From positions 1 through 7,234 of the forward strand of contig JAQGMQ010000425.1 in NCBI GenBank assembly GCA_028292305.1: 7,234 nucleotides of DNA. Reading direction: 5' to 3'. A program made the position numbers and the translations under genes. Source of the DNA: Rhodoferax sp. GTDB taxonomy: Bacteria > Pseudomonadota > Gammaproteobacteria > Burkholderiales > Burkholderiaceae_C. The notes under the pieces are model-generated. The model had not been told where the DNA came from and did no database searches. It was given only the letters and a program-made list of their open reading frames with translations. Of the stretch, positions 1-5,466 are shown in pieces. Within the stretch, counting starts at the first letter, position 1; every line of letters begins with the position of its first letter.

Positions 1-39
1 GAAGCGCAGGGTCCCAGACTGCGGGTCGCCTTTCTTTTG

Positions 40-73
40 CCTACGTTTCTTTGGCGAAGCAAAGAAAAGTAGG
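40..73. repeat. 14-bp inverted repeat hairpin, likely dispersed intergenic repeat or terminator
   Basis: The arm CCTACGTTTCTTTG (40-53) and the arm CAAAGAAAAGTAGG (60-73) are reverse complements with one mismatch (G45 opposite A68), around the 6-nt loop GCGAAG. The A-rich arm on one strand and T-rich arm on the other make a bidirectional terminator possible for whatever lies to the left. From memory, nearly the same hairpin, followed by the same GC-rich tail, recurs many times in Comamonadaceae genomes. The hairpin is seen directly; dispersal and terminator function are recollection and inference. Confidence 0.7.
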
Positions 74-90
74 TCGCCCGCCGGGGCGAC
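73..90. repeat. 7-bp perfect GC-rich hairpin next to the larger inverted repeat
   Basis: GTCGCCC (73-79) and GGGCGAC (84-90) are perfect reverse complements around a 4-nt loop (80-83). The same GGCGAC at 85-90 could instead pair with GTCGCC at 25-30, which would enclose the larger hairpin. The block at about 22-95 can therefore fold in two mutually exclusive ways. It is probably part of the same dispersed element as the adjacent hairpin. Confidence 0.6.
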
Positions 91-104
91 TCCCGGCCAG
101 CGGC

Positions 105-120
105 GTCAACAACCGTTGAC
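105..120. repeat. Short perfect inverted repeat GTCAAC-N4-GTTGAC
   Basis: Two 6-bp arms (105-110 and 115-120) are exact reverse complements with a 4-nt spacer. It could be a small hairpin at the edge of the repeat element or a binding site for a dimeric regulator. The right arm overlaps a TTGACA that resembles a -35 box, but no convincing -10 follows. Function is unknown. Confidence 0.45.
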
Positions 121-151
121 AAATCAACCACACACGACGATCTGAACCAAG

Positions 152-215
152 CCCTTCAGGATAAACGGAGGTTAGAAGTGACGACCAACGCTTCGACAGC
201 CTCAGCACGAACGGA
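152..215. repeat. Two degenerate copies of a TTCGACAG-type interspersed repeat
   Basis: Bases 191-215 begin CTTCGACAGCCTCAGC and continue ACGAACGGA. This resembles a widespread proteobacterial intergenic repeat with a core close to CTTCGACAGGCTCAG followed by GACGAACGG. Bases 152-171 (CCCTTCAGG, then ATAAACGGAGG) look like a second copy in the same orientation that has lost about nine internal bases. The similarity to a known repeat class is from memory; the internal resemblance between the two segments is visible here. Neither copy encodes a protein. Confidence 0.6.
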
Positions 216-318
216 TTTTCCGGTCTGACAACACCCACCCAGCCCCGCCAAAACCGAACACAAACAAAGCCCCAATCCATTCCCGATACGATACCCCCCT
301 TCCGCCAACCCCTCCCGC

Positions 319-1215
319 ATGCTGCCCGACATCGACTCCCTCGCCCTGTTCGTCAAGGCCGCCGAACTCCGCAGCCTGACCCGTGCCGCCGAGTCCTCGC
401 ACATCGGCCTGGCCGCCGCCAGCCGCCGCATCGCGCTGCTCGAGCACCGCATGAAATCGCCCCTGCTCGAACGCTCACCCAAGGGGGTCGAACTCACTGC
501 CGCGGGCGCCACGCTGCTGGTGCATGCCAAGGCCATGCTGCTGTTGTTGAACCAGATGCAGGCCGACATGGACGACCATGCCGCGGGCCGGCGCGGGCAG
601 TTGCGGGTGCTGGCCAACACCTCGGCGATGACGCAGTACGTGCCCGACGACCTGGCGCGTTTCAGCCAGGCCAATCCCGACGTGCGGCTCATCGTCGAAG
701 AGCGCTGGAGCGCGCAGATCGTGGCCGCGCTGCTGGCGGGCGAGGCCGATGTGGGCGTGATCATGGAAGGCACGTCGACCGATGGGCTCGAGGTGTTTCC
801 CTACCGCACCGACCGCCTGGCCGTGGTGCTGCCCGCGGGCCATGCGCTGGCGGCCGGTGAGACCGCGGCGTTTGCCGATGTGCTCGACTACGACCTGATC
901 GCGCTGGAGAGTAATTCGTCGATGATGCGGCTGCTGGCCGAACACGCGGTGAGCCTTGAGAAAGGTCTGCGGCTGCGGGTGCAGGTGCGTGGCTTCGAGG
1001 TGGTGTGCCGGCTGGTGCAGTCGGGCCTGGGCGTGGGGCTGCTGCCCTTCCGCGCGGCCAGCGCCATGGGCCAGAGCATGGGCCTGGCGGTGCGCCCGCT
1101 CAGCGACGACTGGGCGGCGCGCCAGATGCTGACCTGCATCAAGAAGGACCGGGCCCGCACCGTGGCGCTGAACCAGTTGCTGGCCGTGTTGTCGGCGCCT
1201 CAGCCCACCGCCTGA
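319..1215 (+). CDS. LysR-type transcriptional regulator, probable regulator of the adjacent dicarboxylate catabolic genes
   Basis: A 298-residue protein of normal LysR-family length. Residues about 4-63 form the N-terminal winged helix-turn-helix: LALFVKAAELRSLTRAAE, then the recognition-helix segment and LLERSPKGVELTAAG. From about residue 93 comes the periplasmic-binding-protein-like effector domain, with typical signatures at 132-147 (AQIVAALLAGEADVGV) and 233-243 (VQSGLGVGLLP). The start is the first ATG in frame and gives the family's usual short leader before the helix-turn-helix; no clear Shine-Dalgarno precedes it. The 3' end overlaps the convergent lyase gene by 16 nt. LysR proteins normally bind small-molecule effectors and act on nearby promoters, so the likely target is the 2058-2233 intergenic region and the effector a C5 dicarboxylate or its CoA ester. 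Family assignment is firm; target and effector are inferred from position and from my memory that the P. aeruginosa itaconate locus has a LysR neighbour. Confidence 0.93.
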   Translation: MLPDIDSLALFVKAAELRSLTRAAESSHIGLAAASRRIALLEHRMKSPLLERSPKGVELTAAGATLLVHAKAMLLLLNQMQADMDDHAAGRRGQLRVLANTSAMTQYVPDDLARFSQANPDVRLIVEERWSAQIVAALLAGEADVGVIMEGTSTDGLEVFPYRTDRLAVVLPAGHALAAGETAAFADVLDYDLIALESNSSMMRLLAEHAVSLEKGLRLRVQVRGFEVVCRLVQSGLGVGLLPFRAASAMGQSMGLAVRPLSDDWAARQMLTCIKKDRARTVALNQLLAVLSAPQPTA

Positions 1216-2057
1216 CCGGGGCGGGCGCGGCGTGCGCGGCTGTCCAGCAGGCGTTCGGCCTTCAGGATCACCGGGCGGTCGACCATCTTGCCGTCCACGG
1301 CCACGGCTGCGCCGTTCGATGCGGCGATGGCCGCCACCACCCGTTCGGCCCAGGCCACTTCAACGGCACCCGGCGAAAACAGCGCATTCACCGTCGGCAC
1401 CTGCGCCGGGTGGATGCAGAGTTTGCCGCCGAAGCCCAGCCGCCGCGCGCGTTCGGTGTCGGTGCCCAACACGGCGTGGTCGCCGATGGCGGTGGTCACG
1501 CCGTCCACCGGCGGCTGCAGGCCGGCCAGGCGCGACGCCAGCACGATCTGCGAGCGGAAGTACAGCAGCGCGTCGTCGTCGCCGGGGATGCCCAGGTCGA
1601 CCTGGAAGTCGATGCTGCCGAACACCAGCCGCGCTACCGAGGGCGTCGCCGCCAGTGCCTCGAGCCGGCTGAAGCCGCGCGCACTCTCGACGATGGGCAG
1701 CAACGGCTGGCCGTTTGCCACGCACAGTTGAACCAAAGCTGGGTCGATCTGCTCGGCCTTGGGCAGCATCAGCGCGGCCACGCCGGGGTGGCGCAAGAGT
1801 TCCAGATCGTCGGCGTGCCAGGCGGTGTCGGCGGCGTTGATGCGCAGCACACACGGCCGCTCGGGCGACAGCCAGGCGGCCACGGCGGCGCGGGCTTCGG
1901 CCTTGTGTGCCACGCCAACGGCGTCTTCCAGGTCGAGGATCACCGCGTCGGCGGCGCTGGCCCAGGCCTTGTCGAAGCGGTCGGGCCGGTCGCCGGGCAC
2001 GAAGAGGTAGGAACGCGGCGGGGCGGTGGCAGAGGCGGTGGCGTGGAGCGTGGTCAT
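1200..2057 (-). CDS. ccl: CitE/HpcH-type CoA-ester lyase, probable (S)-citramalyl-CoA lyase
   Basis: A 285-residue TIM-barrel lyase of the CitE-like family. Expected reaction: (S)-citramalyl-CoA to acetyl-CoA + pyruvate, the last step of itaconate breakdown, in the cytoplasm with a divalent metal. Motifs in order: SYLFVPGDRP (16-25), which opens the CoA/phosphate-binding region; LDLEDAV (41-47); LRIN with Arg72; LPK (98-100); PIVESARG with metal-ligand Glu124; FGSIDFQVDLG with metal-ligand Asp150; GKLCIHPAQV (211-220); and the C-terminal lid motif VDGKMVDRPV (254-263), whose Asp usually reaches a neighbouring subunit's active site. ATG at 2057 is preferred because it sits about 14 residues before the conserved motif; longer in-frame starts would extend into the regulatory gap with non-conserved sequence. 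Its Shine-Dalgarno is weak. The gene is convergent with the LysR gene and divergent from the hydratase operon. The family is certain; substrate (citramalyl-CoA rather than malyl- or beta-methylmalyl-CoA) rests on gene context. Confidence 0.85.
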   Translation of the reverse strand: MTTLHATASATAPPRSYLFVPGDRPDRFDKAWASAADAVILDLEDAVGVAHKAEARAAVAAWLSPERPCVLRINAADTAWHADDLELLRHPGVAALMLPKAEQIDPALVQLCVANGQPLLPIVESARGFSRLEALAATPSVARLVFGSIDFQVDLGIPGDDDALLYFRSQIVLASRLAGLQPPVDGVTTAIGDHAVLGTDTERARRLGFGGKLCIHPAQVPTVNALFSPGAVEVAWAERVVAAIAASNGAAVAVDGKMVDRPVILKAERLLDSRARRARPGQAVG

Positions 2058-2233
2058 CGCCCGATGATTCCACGGATGGCGCGGCCCGGGAATTCGCGAT
2101 TCGCATAGCCCGGCTTCGCCGCGGCGGGGGCACGGGTTGACCCGCATGTGAATTTCGACAAGGCCCGCTTGCCGAAAACCAGATGGCCCGATGCGGCCGG
2201 TCTCTGCAGAATGGCGCCGACCAAGGAGACCCG
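2058..2233. promoter_or_regulatory. Divergent intergenic control region between the lyase and the hydratase operon
   Basis: This 176-nt gap must hold the promoter for the minus-strand lyase gene, and most likely the promoter for the plus-strand operon, because the next plus-strand genes are nearly contiguous. I see no strong sigma-70 pair. Candidate elements are TTGACC at 2137-2142, the partly symmetric TGTGAATTTCGACA at 2147-2160 (outer TGT/ACA arms, roughly of the LysR T-N(11-12)-A type), and a tandem 7-mer ATTCGCG/ATTCGCA at 2092-2105. None of these is proven. The location is what one expects for the LysR protein's operator. Confidence 0.5.
2223..2228 (+). promoter_or_regulatory. Ribosome binding site AAGGAG for the hydratase gene
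   Basis: AAGGAG lies 5 nt upstream of ATG 2234. It decides the start of the hydratase: an earlier in-frame ATG at 2183 has no such site and would add 17 residues of non-conserved sequence. Confidence 0.85.
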
Positions 2234-3097
2234 ATGAACCCCGAAGAACTCGCCCACCTGCAGTCATGGCAGGGCCGCAGCGAAACCCTGGCCGACCAGA
2301 TCACCGGCGCGCCGGTGAGCGCGCTGTCGGCCACGCTCGACCGCGACGACCCCGCGCCCGCAGCCGGCACCGCGCTGCCCGCGCTGTGGCACTGGCTTTA
2401 TTTCCTGCCGCACCACCGCCAGTCGGAAATCGGCCCCGACGGCCATGCCAAACGCGGCGGCTTTCTGCCGCCCGTGCCGCTGCCGCGCCGCATGTGGGCC
2501 GGTGGGCGGCTGGTGTGGGAGCCGGGCAATCCGCTGCGCGTGGGCGATGCGGTCGAACGCACGTCGACCATCGTGTCGGTGACTCACAAGGCCGGCCGCA
2601 CCGGCGACCTGGTCTTCGTGCTGGTGCGCCACGTGGTGCGCAATGCGCGCGGGCTGGCGCTCACCGAGGAGCACGACATCGTCTACCGTGCGGCCGCCGA
2701 GCCCGGCGACCCGGTGCCGCCACCCGTGCCGGCGGCGCAGGACGCCGCCTTCAGCCGCACGCTGGTGCCCGACGACGTGCTGCTGTTCCGCTACTCGGCG
2801 CTGACCTTCAACGGCCACCGCATCCATTACGACCGCCGCTACGTGACCGAGGTCGAGGGTTATCCGGGCCTGATCGTGCACGGCCCGCTGATCGCCACCT
2901 TGCTGGTCGATCTGCTGCGCCGCGAACAGCCCCAAGCGACGCTGGCGAAGTTCGAATTCCGTGCGGTGCGGCCTACCTTCGACATCGCACCGTTCACGGT
3001 GCACGGCAAGCCCACCGGCGACGGCAAGACCTTCAGCCTCTGGGGTGCGGACGCTGCCGGCTGGCTCACGATGCAGGCCACGGCCACCCTGGCATAA
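2234..3097 (+). CDS. ich: Two-domain MaoC/FAS1-like hotdog hydratase, probable itaconyl-CoA hydratase
   Basis: A 287-residue protein of the HTD2/mesaconyl-C4-CoA hydratase type, a fused double hotdog. The N-terminal half (about 20-155) is the degenerate hotdog, with WHWLYFLPH at 52-60 and a GGFLPPVPLPRRMWAGG block at 75-91. The C-terminal half carries the catalytic segment at 187-218: YSALTFNGHRIHYDRRY followed by EGYPGLIVHGPL, with His198 and Asp200 as likely active-site residues. Compared with the simple R-hydratase motif (D-x-N-P-x-H), the leading Asp is absent and two residues are inserted before the His; I recall this as normal for HTD2-like members. Expected reaction: reversible hydration of itaconyl-CoA to (S)-citramalyl-CoA. 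Mesaconyl-CoA hydration is the main alternative. It is the first gene of the plus-strand operon, and its stop lies 3 nt before the dehydrogenase start, so the two are probably translationally coupled. Fold is confident; substrate comes from context. Confidence 0.83.
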   Translation: MNPEELAHLQSWQGRSETLADQITGAPVSALSATLDRDDPAPAAGTALPALWHWLYFLPHHRQSEIGPDGHAKRGGFLPPVPLPRRMWAGGRLVWEPGNPLRVGDAVERTSTIVSVTHKAGRTGDLVFVLVRHVVRNARGLALTEEHDIVYRAAAEPGDPVPPPVPAAQDAAFSRTLVPDDVLLFRYSALTFNGHRIHYDRRYVTEVEGYPGLIVHGPLIATLLVDLLRREQPQATLAKFEFRAVRPTFDIAPFTVHGKPTGDGKTFSLWGADAAGWLTMQATATLA

Positions 3098-3100
3098 GTT

Positions 3101-4270
3101 ATGAAAACCGATATCCCCACTCCCGACACCCACCAGGAAATGCGCGAGGCGCTGCGCGCTTTCTGCGGCCAGTTCGACGCGCCCTACTGGCAGAAGGTCG
3201 ACCACGATCGCGGCTACCCCGAAGCCTTTGTCGACGCGCTCACCCAGGCCGGCTGGCTGGCCGCGCTGATACCGGCCGACTACGGCGGCTCGGGCCTGGG
3301 CTTGGCCGAGGCCTCGGTGATCATGGAAGAGATCAATTTCTCGGGCGGCAACGCCGGTGCCTGCCACGGCCAGATGTACAACATGGGCACGTTGCTGCGT
3401 CACGGCAGCGAGGCGCAGAAGCAGCAATACCTGCCGAAGATCGCGACCGGTGAGTTGCGTCTGCAGTCGATGGCCGTCACTGAGCCCACCACCGGCACCG
3501 ACACCACCAAGATCAAGACCACCGCCGTGAAGAAGGGCGACCGCTACGTGGTCAACGGCCAGAAGGTGTGGATCTCGCGCATCCAGCATTCGGACCTGAT
3601 GATCCTGCTGGCCCGCACCACGCCGCTGGCCGACGTGAAGAAGAAATCCGAAGGCATGTCGATCTTCATCGTCGACCTGAAACAGGCGGCGCGCAGCGGC
3701 ATGACCGTGCGGCCCATTTTGAACATGGTCAACCACGAGACCAACGAGGTGTTCTTCGACAACCTGGAGATTCCGGCCGAGAACCTGATCGGCGAGGAGG
3801 GCATGGGCTTCAAATACATCCTCGACGGGCTGAACGCCGAGCGCACGTTGATCGCCGCCGAATGCATCGGCGACGCCTGGTGGTTCATCGACAAGGCGCG
3901 GCGTTACGCCAGCGAGCGCAGCGTGTTCGGCCGCCCGATCGGCCAGAACCAGGGCGTGCAGTTTCCCATCGCCGACAACTACATCGAGGCCGAGGCCGCG
4001 AACCTGATGCGCTTCAAGGCCTGCAGCCTGTTCGACGCCGGACAGCCCTGCGGCGCCGAGGCCAACATGGCCAAGTACCTGGCGGCCAAGGCCAGCTGGG
4101 AGGCGGCCAACACCTGCCTGCAGACCCATGGCGGCTTCGGCTTCGCCTGCGAATACGACGTGGAACGCAAGTTCCGCGAGACGCGGCTCTACCAGGTGGC
4201 GCCGATCTCGACCAACCTCATCTACAGCTACGTGGCCGAACACCTGCTCGGTCTGCCACGCTCGTTCTGA
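3101..4270 (+). CDS. Acyl-CoA dehydrogenase, possible 2-methylsuccinyl-CoA dehydrogenase
   Basis: A 389-residue FAD enzyme of full acyl-CoA dehydrogenase length. The helical N-terminal domain (1-120) includes LIPADYGGSGLGLAEASVIMEE (56-77). The middle beta domain has the flavin-contact motif MAVTEPTTGTDTTKIKTTA (124-142) and VWIS (156-159). The C-terminal domain has YASERSVFGRPIGQNQGVQF (269-288) and THGGFGFACEYDVERKFRE (342-360). At the place where MCAD-type enzymes have YEGTS with the catalytic Glu, this protein reads LYQVAPISTN (363-372), so that Glu is missing. A Glu is present in LNAERTLIAAE at residue 247, the position used by isovaleryl-CoA dehydrogenase and LCAD, so it is probably active with a relocated base. 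The position between the hydratase and the CoA-transferase suggests a branched C5 dicarboxyl-CoA substrate, for example 2-methylsuccinyl-CoA to itaconyl-CoA. That substrate is an inference; from memory, the P. aeruginosa itaconate locus has a counterpart. No strong Shine-Dalgarno; coupling to the upstream stop is likely. Confidence 0.9.
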   Translation: MKTDIPTPDTHQEMREALRAFCGQFDAPYWQKVDHDRGYPEAFVDALTQAGWLAALIPADYGGSGLGLAEASVIMEEINFSGGNAGACHGQMYNMGTLLRHGSEAQKQQYLPKIATGELRLQSMAVTEPTTGTDTTKIKTTAVKKGDRYVVNGQKVWISRIQHSDLMILLARTTPLADVKKKSEGMSIFIVDLKQAARSGMTVRPILNMVNHETNEVFFDNLEIPAENLIGEEGMGFKYILDGLNAERTLIAAECIGDAWWFIDKARRYASERSVFGRPIGQNQGVQFPIADNYIEAEAANLMRFKACSLFDAGQPCGAEANMAKYLAAKASWEAANTCLQTHGGFGFACEYDVERKFRETRLYQVAPISTNLIYSYVAEHLLGLPRSF

Positions 4271-4284
4271 AGAAAGCCCTCACC

Positions 4285-5466
4285 ATGACACGCCCTCTTG
4301 AAGGCATCACCGTCGTCTCGCTCGAACACGCCATTGCCGCCCCGTTCTGCACCCGCCAGCTGGCCGACCTGGGCGCGCGCGTGATCAAGATCGAACGCCC
4401 CGGCGTCGGCGACTTTGCCCGCGCCTATGACCAGCGGGTGGACGGCGAGGCCTCGCATTTCGTATGGGTCAACCGCTCCAAGGAAAGCCTGACGCTCGAC
4501 CTGAAACAACCCGCGGCCCTGGCCGTGCTGCAGGAGCTGATCGCCGGGGCCGACGTGCTGGTGCAGAACCTCGCACCCGGCGCCACGGCGCGCATGGGCC
4601 TGGGGGCCGAAGCCTTGCAGGCAAGTCATCCGGCGTTGATCGTCTGCGACATCTCGGGTTACGGCGAAGACGGCCCCTACCGCGACAAGAAGGCCTACGA
4701 CCTGCTGATCCAGAGCGAAGCCGGGTTTCTGTCGATCACCGGCACGCCCGACAACCCCTGCAAGTCCGGCAATTCGATCGCCGACATCGCCGCCGGCATG
4801 TATGCCTACAGCAGCATTCTCGCGGCGCTGCTGCAGCGCGGCAAGACGGGCAAGGGCTCGCACATCGACGTGTCCATGCTCGAATCATTGGCCGAGTGGA
4901 TGGGCTACCCGATGTACTACGCCTATGCCGGCGCCGCACCACCGCCGCGCAGCGCCGCCGCCCACGCCACCATCTACCCGTATGGCCCGTTCCCGGCGGG
5001 CGACGGCGGCACGGTGATGCTGGGCCTGCAGAATGAACGCGAGTGGCGCGCCTTCTGCGACAAGGTGCTGCAGCAGCCGGCGCTGGCCAGCGACCCACGC
5101 TTCGACGCCAATGCCAAACGCAACACCCACCGCGACGCCCTGCGCGCCATCATCGACGAGACCTTCGGCACGTTGAGCACCACGCAGGTGCTGGCGCGGC
5201 TGGACGAAGCGCAGATCGCCAACGCGCGCATGAACGACATGGCCGGGCTGTGGGCGCATCCGCAACTGCAGGCACGCGCCCGCTGGACCCAGGTCGGCTC
5301 GCCGGCGGGACCGATCCCGGCGCTGCTGCCGCCGGGCCGGCACAGCGCCTTCGACTACCGCATGGACCCGGTGCCGCGCGTGGGCGAACACACCGAGGCC
5401 ATCCTCGCGGCGTTGGGCCGCAGCGCCGACGACATTGCCGCCCTGCGCGCGGCGGAGGCGATCTGA
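4285..5466 (+). CDS. ict: Class III CaiB/BaiF CoA-transferase, probable succinyl-CoA:itaconate CoA-transferase
   Basis: A 393-residue family III CoA-transferase of full length. Expected reaction: succinyl-CoA + itaconate to itaconyl-CoA + succinate, the activation step. Visible signatures: RPLEGITVVSLEHAIAAPFCTRQLADLGARVIKIERP (3-39), the nucleotide-loop region NRSKESLTLDLK (63-74), the conserved DISGYGEDGPY (122-132), the catalytic-Asp motif KAYDLLIQSEAG with Asp139 as the residue expected to form the aspartyl-CoA anhydride, TGKGSHIDVSMLESLAEWM (188-206), and the C-terminal ANARMNDMAGLWAHPQL (312-328). ATG 4285 follows the dehydrogenase stop by 14 nt, with an AAGAAAG-like weak Shine-Dalgarno. 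Its stop overlaps the start of the next gene by one base. The family also contains mesaconate, citramalate and malate transferases, so the acceptor is inferred from the hydratase-lyase company. Longer in-frame sequence upstream is antisense-free but lies inside the dehydrogenase gene and has no family similarity. Confidence 0.87.
   Translation: MTRPLEGITVVSLEHAIAAPFCTRQLADLGARVIKIERPGVGDFARAYDQRVDGEASHFVWVNRSKESLTLDLKQPAALAVLQELIAGADVLVQNLAPGATARMGLGAEALQASHPALIVCDISGYGEDGPYRDKKAYDLLIQSEAGFLSITGTPDNPCKSGNSIADIAAGMYAYSSILAALLQRGKTGKGSHIDVSMLESLAEWMGYPMYYAYAGAAPPPRSAAAHATIYPYGPFPAGDGGTVMLGLQNEREWRAFCDKVLQQPALASDPRFDANAKRNTHRDALRAIIDETFGTLSTTQVLARLDEAQIANARMNDMAGLWAHPQLQARARWTQVGSPAGPIPALLPPGRHSAFDYRMDPVPRVGEHTEAILAALGRSADDIAALRAAEAI
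5454..5458 (+). promoter_or_regulatory. Ribosome binding site GGAGG inside the transferase 3' end
   Basis: GGAGG lies 7 nt before ATG 5466. It supports starting the MmgE/PrpD protein at 5466, where TGATG joins the upstream stop and the new start, rather than at any earlier in-frame codon inside the transferase gene. Confidence 0.75.

Larger units (their letters stand above)
1..318. other. Repeat-bearing intergenic region upstream of the LysR gene
   Basis: No credible gene lies here. The open frames on the minus strand have no recognisable domain and owe their length to GC-rich repeats; their translations contain a peptide of the PFVLRLSK type, which is a familiar false translation of a common interspersed repeat. 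The left 120 bases contain nested inverted repeats and bases 152-215 contain a second repeat type (listed separately). Bases 216-318 are purine-poor, C-rich sequence leading into the LysR start, and I see no good paired -35/-10 promoter or Shine-Dalgarno there. The gene that ends to the left of the window is not visible. Confidence 0.7.

Noticed and set aside
116..144. TTGACA at 116-121 as a promoter -35 for the LysR gene
   Set aside because: The hexamer 17 nt downstream (GATCTG) matches the -10 consensus poorly, and the TTGACA is part of a short inverted repeat. TACGAT at 287-292 resembles a -10 but lacks a matching -35.
41..280. A 79-codon minus-strand open frame in the left intergenic region
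   Set aside because: It is composed of the two repeat types; its peptide is the common false translation of those repeats.
1005..2108. A 367-codon plus-strand open frame opposite the lyase gene
   Set aside because: The minus-strand lyase has complete CitE-family motifs. The plus-strand frame is Arg/Gly/Ala/His-rich without motifs and overlaps the LysR 3' end in another frame.
2264..4243. A 659-codon open frame on the minus strand across the hydratase and dehydrogenase genes
   Set aside because: It lies antisense to two genes with clear family motifs and spans their junction. Its translation is His/Arg/Gly/Val-rich with no domain, the usual shadow of GC-rich codon bias.
3568..4284. A long 5' extension in frame with the CoA-transferase
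   Set aside because: It runs through the dehydrogenase gene in another frame with Arg-rich shadow sequence. Family alignment begins at RPLEGITVVSLE just after ATG 4285.
5043..5465. A 141-codon in-frame extension upstream of the MmgE/PrpD start
   Set aside because: It is an out-of-frame reading of the transferase 3' end, and a GGAGG at proper spacing points to ATG 5466.
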